NCBI GenBank assembly: GCA_902805985.1
Contig: CADCUW010000339.1
Location: 1 to 14,953 of the forward strand
Direction: 5' to 3'
DNA: 14,953 bases
Origin: an uncultured Rubrobacteraceae bacterium
GTDB taxonomy: Bacteria; Actinomycetota; Rubrobacteria; Rubrobacterales; Rubrobacteraceae
Positions within the stretch are counted from its first letter, which is position 1, and every line of letters begins with the position of its first letter. A program made the translations under genes and the position numbers. Shown in pieces: positions 7,427-13,119 of this stretch. The notes beneath the pieces are model-generated. The model was given only the letters and a program-made list of their open reading frames with translations, did no database searches and was not told the DNA's origin.

Positions 7427-8290
7427 TCAGGCGGTACCCAGCGCCGCGGAACTGCCGAAGAAGCCCCGCGCAGAGCCGACCACGGACAACCGCGCGAGAC
7501 GCTCGTCGTCCTCGGAGCCGGGGCTCGCGGTGAACACCAAGAGCTTCTCGGTGAGGTTCTCTGCGGTCAAGACCTGGCATTCGAGGGTGAGAATCCCGAC
7601 GAGCGGGTGTACGAAACGCTTCAGGTTGCCGACGCGGCCCGCCACCTCGTGGCGCTCCCACAGCGCGGCGAACTCGTCGCTCTCGCGCAGCAGACGGTCG
7701 ACCAGCTCGCGGGCTTCGGGGTCGTCTCCGGCATGGCCGTGTGCAGCCCGCAGCAACGAGACGAGGCAGCGCGAGTGCCGCGGGTGATCCTCCTCCGGAT
7801 GGACGCGGCGCTCGGCGGGGTCCGTGAACCACCGGTAGACGCTGCTCCGCCGCAGGCCGGTGTGGCGCGTCTGCACGCCGACGAGCGCCTCGGCCAGCAG
7901 GTTCTGGCTCAGGGTCACGCCGAGGTCGGAGACGATCTGCGCCGGGACGTCTAGCCCTTCGAGAACGCGCTGTAGCCCCGGGCTCGCGTGGTCGGTTCGC
8001 AGGGTTCTGGGTGGCGCGGTGTGCCCGGCAAGCTCGTACAGGTGGTCGCGCTCGTCCCGGGTGAGCCGCAGCGCGCGGGAGAGCGCCGCGGCCGTCTGCT
8101 CCGATGGTCGAGAGCCGCGCCGCTGCTCGAGGCGGGCGTAGAAGTCGGTCGAGATGTGCGCCAGCCCGGCGACCTCTTCTCGGCGCAGACCGCGCGTGCG
8201 CCGCCGCGCCCCGGCACTCAGGCCAACGTCGCCCGGCCGCAGCGCCTCGCGCCGGCGCCTGAGGAAATCCGCCAACTCGTCTCGGTTCAC
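7427..8290 (-). CDS. XRE-family transcriptional regulator with MmyB-like C-terminal domain
   Basis: This is a 287-residue cytoplasmic DNA-binding regulator. Residues about 5-75 form a helix-turn-helix of the Cro/XRE type (DELADFLRRRREAL, then RGLRREEVAGLAHISTDFYARLEQRR). The C-terminal part, from about 105 to 275, matches the MmyB-like ligand-binding domain common in actinobacterial XRE proteins, with QNLLAEAL, RWFTDPAERR and a LW.RHEVAGR-type core. The GTG start at 8288-8290 has no Shine-Dalgarno sequence. TACAAT on the minus strand lies six bases before it, so the message may be leaderless. It diverges from the PdxI-type reductase, and the 8319-8345 inverted repeat lies between them, suggesting it controls that gene and itself. 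Family members of this kind commonly sense small molecules; the ligand here is unknown. Confidence 0.9.
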   Translation of the reverse strand: MNRDELADFLRRRREALRPGDVGLSAGARRRTRGLRREEVAGLAHISTDFYARLEQRRGSRPSEQTAAALSRALRLTRDERDHLYELAGHTAPPRTLRTDHASPGLQRVLEGLDVPAQIVSDLGVTLSQNLLAEALVGVQTRHTGLRRSSVYRWFTDPAERRVHPEEDHPRHSRCLVSLLRAAHGHAGDDPEARELVDRLLRESDEFAALWERHEVAGRVGNLKRFVHPLVGILTLECQVLTAENLTEKLLVFTASPGSEDDERLARLSVVGSARGFFGSSAALGTA

Positions 8291-8296
8291 GCAGCG

Positions 8297-8302
8297 ATTG
8301 TA
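8297..8302 (-). promoter_or_regulatory. -10 element for a probable leaderless XRE regulator mRNA
   Basis: TACAAT (five of six consensus bases) ends six bases before the GTG start. Transcription would therefore begin at or within a base of the start codon at 8290. The absence of any ribosome site upstream agrees with leaderless translation, common in actinobacteria. The -35 region is weak. Confidence 0.45.
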
Positions 8303-8318
8303 TAACCGCGTGAATCCT

Positions 8319-8345
8319 TATCCAGGGATAGCCTGTCCCTGGATA
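8319..8345. promoter_or_regulatory. Perfect inverted-repeat operator between XRE regulator and pdxI-like gene
   Basis: TATCCAGGGA (8319-8328) and its exact reverse complement TCCCTGGATA (8336-8345) are separated by seven bases. The left arm also forms the smaller palindrome TATCC-AG-GGATA (8319-8330), and another TATCC occurs at 8362-8366. The element lies 29 bases before the regulator's probable transcription start and about 46 bases before the likely start of the reductase message. It is the best candidate binding site for the divergently encoded XRE protein. Confidence 0.65.
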
Positions 8346-8378
8346 CACTGGCCCCTGATCGTATCCGCCCGCCGGGGA

Positions 8379-8384
8379 CATAAT
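8379..8384 (+). promoter_or_regulatory. Candidate -10 element of the pdxI-like gene
   Basis: CATAAT matches five of six -10 bases, 43 bases before the ATG. The -35 region is poor (CTGATC at 8355-8360, 18-base spacing). This would fit a promoter needing an activator bound at the inverted repeat just upstream. Confidence 0.4.
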
Positions 8385-8426
8385 GGTTGGCAGACGGAGC
8401 CAAAACGTAAGAGGAGAGTAATTCTC

Positions 8427-9296
8427 ATGGCAGCAAATACACTTCCGGGCGGGACGTTCACCATGGCCGGGGACCTTACGCCCACCCGCGTGGGCTACGG
8501 CGCGATGCAGCTGGCCGGCCCCGGAGTATTCGGGCCGCCGGCCGACCGGGACGGGGCGATCGCCGTGTTGCGCGAGGCGGTGAGCTTGGGCATCACCCAC
8601 ATCGACACCGCCGACGCCTACGGCCCGCACGTCACCAACGAGATCATCCGCGAAGCCCTGCACCCCTACCCGGACGATCTGCACATCGTGACCAAGGTCG
8701 GGGCGGAGCGTGATGCCGAGGGGAACTGGCCCAAGGCGCTGGCCCCCGAGCAATTGCGCGATCAGGTCCATTCCAACCTGGAGAACCTGGGACTAGAGGC
8801 GCTCGACGTGGTCAACCTGCGGGTTGGCGGTGTTATGGCGCCCGAGGCGGGGGCGATCGCCGAGCCTTTCGAGGTACTCGCCAAGATCCAGCGCGAGGGA
8901 TTGATCAAGCACCTCGGCGTCAGCAACGTCAACGCCGAGCAGGTCGCCGAGGCACAGGGCATCGCGCCTATCGTCTGCGTGCAGAACATGTACAACCTCG
9001 CAAACCGGGCCGACGACGCGTTGATCGATTCGCTAGCCGCGCAGGGCATCGCCTACGTACCCTTTTTCCCGCTCGGCGGCTTCTCCCCGCTGCAGTCCGA
9101 CACGCTGCAATCGGTCGCGGAGCGCCTGGAGGCCACGCCGATGTCCGTCGCCCTCGCCTGGCTCTTGCAGCGCTCGGAGAACATCCTGCTCATCCCCGGC
9201 ACCTCATCCGTAGCACACCTGCGCGAGAACGTCGCCGGCGCGGCGCTGACACTGCCCGTGGACGAGCTGGCCGAGCTTGACGGGATCGCCGCGTAA
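8427..9296 (+). CDS. pdxI: Aldo/keto reductase, PdxI-type pyridoxal reductase
   Basis: This is a 289-residue NADPH-dependent aldo/keto reductase. It closely resembles, from recalled sequence, E. coli PdxI (formerly YdbC), which reduces pyridoxal to pyridoxine in vitamin B6 salvage. Shared stretches include RVGYGAMQLAGPGVFGPP, YGPHVTNEIIREAL, LDVVNLRVG, IAYVPFFPLGG and LLIPGTSSVAHLREN. Of the catalytic tetrad, D60, Y65 and K90 are present, but the usual His is replaced by Arg (R132 in VNLR), as in the E. coli protein. The ATG at 8427 follows GAGGAG (8411-8416) by ten bases; the frame is open upstream to 8154, but that part is antisense to the regulator. It diverges from the XRE gene and is likely its target. 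The exact substrate here is inferred by homology. Confidence 0.88.
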   Translation: MAANTLPGGTFTMAGDLTPTRVGYGAMQLAGPGVFGPPADRDGAIAVLREAVSLGITHIDTADAYGPHVTNEIIREALHPYPDDLHIVTKVGAERDAEGNWPKALAPEQLRDQVHSNLENLGLEALDVVNLRVGGVMAPEAGAIAEPFEVLAKIQREGLIKHLGVSNVNAEQVAEAQGIAPIVCVQNMYNLANRADDALIDSLAAQGIAYVPFFPLGGFSPLQSDTLQSVAERLEATPMSVALAWLLQRSENILLIPGTSSVAHLRENVAGAALTLPVDELAELDGIAA

Positions 9297-9306
9297 GCGC
9301 AAACGT

Positions 9307-9440
9307 GCCGACCAACCCGCAGTCGGGTTCGTCGGCCTGGGCGATCAGGGACCGCCCATGGCGACCGCCCATGGCGACCGCCGTCGCCGGGGCGGGCTAC
9401 CCCTCGCACGCTTCCTGGCCACCGCGTGCGACCTCGTCTA
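9307..9440 (+). pseudogene. Remnant N-terminus of a 3-hydroxyisobutyrate dehydrogenase-like gene
   Basis: From 9322 the plus strand encodes VGFVGLGDQGPPMATA, the N-terminal Rossmann motif (GxGxxG) of the 3-hydroxyisobutyrate/6-phosphogluconate dehydrogenase-like family, which usually reads VGFIGLGDQG.PMA. The 13-base unit ACCGCCCATGGCG is present twice (9351-9363, 9364-9376) plus a further six bases. If one unit is removed, the reading continues ATAVAGAGYP, as in intact members. The duplication shifts the frame, no in-frame start is seen, and the similarity ends within about 40 codons. It is a small relic with no remaining catalytic domain. The protein similarity is judged by eye. Confidence 0.55.
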
Positions 9441-9464
9441 CTAACCGTGCCCACGACGTATAGC

Positions 9465-9493
9465 TTGGCGGATTGATCTAACTATGTTAGAAA
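9465..9493 (+). promoter_or_regulatory. TetR promoter with palindromic operator
   Basis: TCTAACTATGTTAGA (9477-9491) is a perfect 6-3-6 palindrome 35 bases before the TetR-type gene. TTGGCG (9465-9470) and TAGAAA (9488-9493), 17 bases apart, are moderate promoter matches. The palindrome overlaps the -10 box, the usual arrangement for autorepression. Confidence 0.5.
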
Positions 9494-9525
9494 ACAACCG
9501 GTAGACGAACACGGGATGGGATTGG

Positions 9526-10131
9526 GTGGCCGAAGAGCGGAAGCAGACGCGCAGGAAGAGGGTCGGGAAGGCCGGTCTGCTCTCCGCCGCACGGGTTGTC
9601 GCCGCCGAGGAGGGCTGGGGGGCCGTGACCGTGCGCAAGATCGCCGAGCGGGTCGGCTACAGGGCGCCGGTGGTCTACGAGTACTTCGAGTCCAAGGACG
9701 ACCTGCTGTTGGAGCTCTTGAGGAGGGGCTTCGCGGACCTCGCCGGGGCCGTACGCGCGGCGAGGGAGGACGCCTCAGACCCCGAAGGAGCCCTGTACGG
9801 GGTGGCGCGGGCTTACCTGCGCTTCGCCTGGGCCTCTCCGGACCTCTACCAGGTCATGTACGGGCTCGGCGGGGTCGGTTTCGCAGCCTCGGAGACCTGG
9901 GAGAAGGGGCAGCGCGTGGGCGACGAGGTCGGTCGCGCCGTGGAGGAGGTGCTGCGAGGGTACGGCAAAGTGACGACCGACGTGGAAGAGGAGGTGCTCG
10001 CGTTGTGGGCGGCCGTGCACGGCCTGGTGGCCCTGACTATGGCGGGGCGCATGGGGGGCGGCGAGGAGCAGGCCGAACGGCTGGGCGAGAAGGCCGTGCG
10101 CGACGCCCTGATCGCGTGGAGGAGCGGATGA
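9526..10131 (+). CDS. TetR/AcrR-family transcriptional repressor with WHG domain
   Basis: This 201-residue DNA-binding regulator acts in the cytoplasm. The N-terminal helix-turn-helix spans about residues 15-60, with TVRKIAERVGYRAPVVYEYF giving the recognition helix and the typical YEYF/YYHF ending. The C-terminal ligand domain ends with LWAAVHGLVAL, the Trp-His-Gly signature of the WHG type (TetR_C_33). The GTG start at 9526 has only GGGATGGG-like purines before it, so ribosome binding is imperfect; ATG 9516 is in a different frame. The operator at 9477-9491 suggests autoregulation. The ester cyclase and cupin downstream lie on the same strand and have a matching half-site before them, so they are candidate targets. 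The ligand is unknown. Confidence 0.92.
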   Translation: MAEERKQTRRKRVGKAGLLSAARVVAAEEGWGAVTVRKIAERVGYRAPVVYEYFESKDDLLLELLRRGFADLAGAVRAAREDASDPEGALYGVARAYLRFAWASPDLYQVMYGLGGVGFAASETWEKGQRVGDEVGRAVEEVLRGYGKVTTDVEEEVLALWAAVHGLVALTMAGRMGGGEEQAERLGEKAVRDALIAWRSG

Positions 10132-10139
10132 GCGCCAGC

Positions 10140-10162
10140 GGCCGGGCGGGCCTCTCTTTTTT
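10140..10162 (+). terminator. Weak possible terminator after the TetR gene
   Basis: A short imperfect stem (GGCC pairing with GGCC, flanked by one mismatch and two pairs) precedes CTCTCTTTTTTG (10151-10162). The T-run is clear but the stem is short, so any termination may be partial. Confidence 0.3.
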
Positions 10163-10169
10163 GCCTTCT

Positions 10170-10198
10170 TCTAACTTTGGTGGTTTTGAATCGGATTC
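10170..10198. promoter_or_regulatory. Second TetR-type half-site and small palindrome upstream of the ester cyclase
   Basis: TCTAAC at 10170-10175 repeats the left arm of the TetR operator, and the 15-base window there matches that operator at 11 of 15 positions. GAATCGGATTC (10188-10198) is a separate perfect 5-1-5 palindrome. Both lie in the 144-base gap between the TetR gene and the ester cyclase, where control of the downstream pair would act. No good -10/-35 pair was found there. Confidence 0.35.
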
Positions 10199-10275
10199 GC
10201 GGAGGGGGGTGGTCGGTTGGCGACGAGGGTGCAGGTAGAGGCATTGTGGATAGAGACGAAGAGAAATAACTACAG

Positions 10276-10734
10276 ATGACCGAGCAACGGGGTAACGAGG
10301 CCGGCGGAGCCGGCGAGGCCATGGCGTACGCTTTCGCCAGGATACTCAACGAGGGAGACGTGGGCCTGCTGGACGGGCTGTTGGCCGAGGGCTACGCAAA
10401 CCACAACCGCTACGTGGAGGACGGGAGCGAGACCAACAAGCGGTTCTGGTCGTACTGGCTCTCAGCGTTCCCTGACACCGCGGTGACGGTCGAGGACGCC
10501 TTCGCCAGCGAAGCTGGGGACCGGGTGGCGGGCAGGTTCACCTACCCCGCGACGCACACCGGGGAGTTCATGGGGGCGGCCCCCACGGGGAGGCGCGTGG
10601 AGATGTCGAGCATCGACATCTGGCGCGTGGAGGGCGGCAGGTTCGTCGAGCATTGGGACGAGCTGAACGGGCTGGAGTTCTTCGGGCAGCTCGGGCTCGT
10701 GCCAACGAACCGGGAAGGAGGGGACCCTGTTTAG
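10276..10734 (+). CDS. SnoaL-like ester cyclase-type protein
   Basis: This 152-residue alpha+beta barrel protein of the NTF2-like superfamily belongs to the SnoaL-related ester cyclase group, in which some members catalyse aldol ring closure in polyketide tailoring and most are uncharacterised. Features typical of the group are ANHNRYV (about 41), YWLSAFPDTAVTVEDAF (about 56-72), GRFTYPATHTGEFMGAAPTGRRVEM and DIWRVEGGRFVEHWDELNGLEFFGQLG at the C-terminus. The ATG at 10276 has no strong ribosome site, so a leaderless or weakly translated message is possible. The stop lies inside the start region of the cupin gene. No polyketide synthase is in the window, so a catabolic or stress role is equally possible. 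Family is clear, function unknown. Confidence 0.83.
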   Translation: MTEQRGNEAGGAGEAMAYAFARILNEGDVGLLDGLLAEGYANHNRYVEDGSETNKRFWSYWLSAFPDTAVTVEDAFASEAGDRVAGRFTYPATHTGEFMGAAPTGRRVEMSSIDIWRVEGGRFVEHWDELNGLEFFGQLGLVPTNREGGDPV

Positions 10735-11284
10735 GAAGGGCGCCGAACTCTACGACGGGAGGTTCGGGGAGCGCTACGTGTTGCTCGAGACGGCGGAGGG
10801 GACGGGCGGCGAGTTGGTGAGGATCGAAGACGGGGCCCGGCCGGGCCCGAGCCGGCGTCCCGCGAGCGCTCACCCCCACCAGGAGGAGCGCTTCGAAGTC
10901 GTCTCGGGGAGCCTGGGGCTCACGGTGGACGGCGAGGAGGAGCGCCTGCTGGGGCCGGGAGAGTCTTTCGTGGTCCGGGCGGAGACGAGGCACCTGCCCA
11001 GGAACGCCGGGGAGGGAGAGCTGCGTTTCGTCGCCGAGATACGCCCGGCGGGACGCTTCGAGGAGTTCCTGGCGGAGATCACGGCGGCGAACAACTCGGG
11101 GAGTGAGGGCCTTGCGTACCTCTTGACGGCGGCCCGAGTTCTCCACCGCTTCCCGGACGTCGAGCGCCCGACCGTCCTGCCGCGCCCGTTGGAGCGCGCG
11201 CTGTTCGCACTCCTGGCGGGCGCGTGCAGGTTGCTCGGCCTGTGCCCGGACGCCGGCACGGCCGCTAGCGGGACTGTGGGTTGA
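10727..11284 (+). CDS. Cupin-domain protein with hydrophobic C-terminus
   Basis: This is a single-domain cupin with the conserved barrel motifs HPHQEERFEVVSGSLGLTV (two His and Glu as possible metal ligands) and PGESFVVRAETRHLPRNAG (His). About 55 residues after the barrel end in LERALFALLAGACRLLGL, amphipathic to hydrophobic, perhaps membrane associated. The first ATG/GTG/TTG is GTG 10778. However, the same frame upstream reads FRKGAELYDGRFGERYVLLE, which fits the usual cupin N-terminus, and CTG 10727 follows AAGGAGGG by four bases. I chose CTG 10727, giving 185 residues and an overlap with the ester cyclase stop. It is likely coexpressed with that gene. The stop may come from the IS remnant that follows. 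Enzymatic or sensory role is unknown. Confidence 0.8.
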   Translation: MFRKGAELYDGRFGERYVLLETAEGTGGELVRIEDGARPGPSRRPASAHPHQEERFEVVSGSLGLTVDGEEERLLGPGESFVVRAETRHLPRNAGEGELRFVAEIRPAGRFEEFLAEITAANNSGSEGLAYLLTAARVLHRFPDVERPTVLPRPLERALFALLAGACRLLGLCPDAGTAASGTVG

Positions 11285-11470
11285 GCCCCGGGTGCCTTGC
11301 GGCATGGACTCGGTGGCGCTGCGCGGCTTCAGGGCGGCTTTGCGCGCCAGCTTCGGGCGTCGCGCAGATGCCCTCTTCGAGCTGTGCGACGCCGTCCTCA
11401 CCTCCGGCCCCGCCAAGCGGTACCCGGCGGTGAAGAAGGGGGCATACACGGCATCTCAGTGGTCGTCCCG
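11270..11470 (+). mobile_element. Internally deleted IS701-like transposase remnant
   Basis: ATG 11304 starts a frame reading MDSVALRGFRAALRASFG then RRADALFELCDAVL, the beginning of a DDE transposase family common in actinobacteria. It jumps after about 35 codons to GPAKRYPAVKK (11406-11438), resembling the last residues of the same transposases. The catalytic middle, about 350-400 codons, is absent. CGGGAC at 11269-11274 and its complement GTCCCG at 11465-11470, followed on both arms by an offset TGAG, may be decayed terminal repeats. No target duplication was confirmed, although CTAG, a known IS701-type target, lies at 11265-11268. Family assignment is from recalled sequence patterns; the boundaries are tentative. 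Confidence 0.5.
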
Positions 11471-11554
11471 GGGGATCCCGACCCTACCGGCGGGCTTGCC
11501 TCGTCTAAAGGCAAGCTAAGGCTGATCGAGCGTCATGGTACACAAGGCATGCTC

Positions 11555-12880
11555 TTACGCGGAGGCGCCGACGACGGCCCATCGCCGGCCACGAAAGCGC
11601 GCGCCGCAGGAGAGTAGGCGGACGAGCATCAGGACATTGAGGGCGGCCCAGATGCCGGTTACTCCGAGCCCGAAAGCAAGCGCGCAGAGGGCTAAAGGGG
11701 CGAAGACCACGAAGGCCGCGAGCATCGACCACTTCAGAAAGCGAGTATCGCTGGCCCCGATCAGGATGCCGTCAAGCGCGAAGACGGCCGCGCCAACCGG
11801 CTGCATCAGCGCGAACAGGGGCCAGAGGTCCCCGGCCCTCTCCACCACCTCGGGGTCCCCGGTGAAGAGGCGGGGGATCGTCCCTGTCCCGGCCAGCAGC
11901 GCGCCGGCGAAGACGCACCCCACGACGACGGACCAGAAGATCATGCGCCGGGCGGCGGCGTGGGCGGCGGCGGCATCCCCGGCCCCGAGGAGGCGGCCGA
12001 CCAGGATCTGGCCCGCTATCGCGACGGCGTCGAGCACGAGTGCGAGAAATACGAAGAGCCCGAACGCGACCTGGTGGGCCGCAAGCGACGCCTCTCCCAT
12101 CCGTGCTACGACCGCGCTCGCCAGCATGAAGGAGAGCAACAGCGCCCCCGTCCGGACCGCTATGTCCCCGCCGACGCGCAGCAACGGGCGCATGGTCGTC
12201 CAGCTCGGGCGGCGCGAGTCGGCCGGGGCACGAAGCAGCCAGTAGACGAACGCGAGGCCCATACCTACCTGCGCGATCACCGTCCCCCACGCCGACCCCG
12301 CGAGCCCCCACCCGAACCCGTACACGAACAGCACCTCGAGCGCGGCGTTAGCCGCGTTCGCCGCGACCAGGATGACGAGCGGCGTCCTCAGGTTGCCGAC
12401 GCCCCGCAGGAAGCCCTGCCCGGCGAGCGCGATCATGGCGAAAGGCACCCCGAGCGCCGAGATGCGCAGGTACGAGACCGACATCTCGGCCGTCTCGCCC
12501 CTCCCGCCCATCGCCGCCACCGCCGGGGCCGCGAGAAGCAGGATCAGGAGCAACAGCCCCACCCCGAGCGCCACAGAGAGCCAGAGCGCCTGCGAGCCGA
12601 TCCTGCCCGCCGCGGCGACCTCACCGGCCCCGTGAAGCCGCGCCACCCGCGCCGTCGTCCCGTAGGTCAGGAAGTTAAAGAGCGTGACGCCGGTGCCAAG
12701 AAGTGTCGCCGCGATGGCGAGCGCCGCGAGCTGCGGCGTGCCAAGGTGCCCGACGATGGCCGTGTCCACCAGCAAGTAGGTCGGCTCCGCGGCGAGCGCC
12801 CCGAGCGCGGGCAGCGCCAGCGCGAAGATCTCCCTGTCGAAACCACGCGCGCCGAGGCGCTTCGCCGGACTCTGCGTCAA
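11555..12880 (-). CDS. MATE-family multidrug/toxin efflux transporter (DinF-like)
   Basis: This 441-residue inner-membrane antiporter has about 12 transmembrane helices in two homologous six-helix bundles. MATE proteins expel cationic drugs or metabolites using Na+ or H+. Typical features are the N-terminal PALGALAAEPTYLLVDTAIVGHLGT and the conserved GQGFLRGVGNLRTPL in the first half, with DGILIGASDTRF in the second, which place it in the DinF-like branch. The TTG start at 12878-12880 overlaps the stop of the preceding small gene by four bases (TTGA), so translation is probably coupled. It is the last gene of the minus-strand cluster. The substrate cannot be told from sequence. Confidence 0.92.
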   Translation of the reverse strand: MTQSPAKRLGARGFDREIFALALPALGALAAEPTYLLVDTAIVGHLGTPQLAALAIAATLLGTGVTLFNFLTYGTTARVARLHGAGEVAAAGRIGSQALWLSVALGVGLLLLILLLAAPAVAAMGGRGETAEMSVSYLRISALGVPFAMIALAGQGFLRGVGNLRTPLVILVAANAANAALEVLFVYGFGWGLAGSAWGTVIAQVGMGLAFVYWLLRAPADSRRPSWTTMRPLLRVGGDIAVRTGALLLSFMLASAVVARMGEASLAAHQVAFGLFVFLALVLDAVAIAGQILVGRLLGAGDAAAAHAAARRMIFWSVVVGCVFAGALLAGTGTIPRLFTGDPEVVERAGDLWPLFALMQPVGAAVFALDGILIGASDTRFLKWSMLAAFVVFAPLALCALAFGLGVTGIWAALNVLMLVRLLSCGARFRGRRWAVVGASA

Positions 12881-13101
12881 AGGGTCGCGGCGTCGAAGCC
12901 GTGCTCCTCTGAGAGATCTCGCATAGCGTCCTCCACGACGTCCGCGGCGGCGTCGGGGACGTAGAAGAAGTAGGCCGTCTGCGGGAAGCGGTCCTCCTCG
13001 GGCTCCGCGCGCGCGAACCGGTAGTCGACGTCCAGCCGGTCGAGGGCGTCGCGGACGGCCTCAAGGGCCGCCTCGTCCCTCACGTTGTCCACCCGCAGCA
13101 T
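12877..13101 (-). CDS. Small conserved-looking protein of unknown function
   Basis: This acidic protein of 74 residues sits between the M29 peptidase and the MATE gene. I chose ATG 13099-13101, which follows GGGAG by five bases; an upstream in-frame GTG at 13116 is possible but has no good site. The pattern reads strand (LRVDNV), helix (EAALEAVRDALDRL), strand (DYRFARAE), strand (TAYFFYVP), helix (AADVVEDAMRDL). This suggests a small ferredoxin-like alpha/beta sandwich. No cysteines, catalytic motif or signal peptide are present. It is likely a real gene because it is tightly packed, overlaps the MATE start by four bases, and has coding-like composition. No homologue is recognised, so no function is offered. 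Confidence 0.68.
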   Translation of the reverse strand: MLRVDNVRDEAALEAVRDALDRLDVDYRFARAEPEEDRFPQTAYFFYVPDAAADVVEDAMRDLSEEHGFDAATL

Positions 13102-13119
13102 CGTGTCTCCCTGCACCGT

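Noticed and set aside
7271..7427. Direct repeat ACGTAGCCGT 147 bases apart, possibly attachment or deletion scar
   Set aside because: Ten bases with no integrase or tRNA nearby is easily chance in this GC-rich region.
8154..8426. N-terminal extension of the aldo/keto reductase frame
   Set aside because: This stretch is antisense to the XRE regulator gene and crosses the operator. A good ribosome site precedes ATG 8427, where homology to PdxI begins.
11960..12964. 334-codon plus-strand frame opposite the MATE gene
   Set aside because: Its composition is rich in Arg, Pro, Gln and His with no motif, as expected for the antisense of a membrane protein gene.
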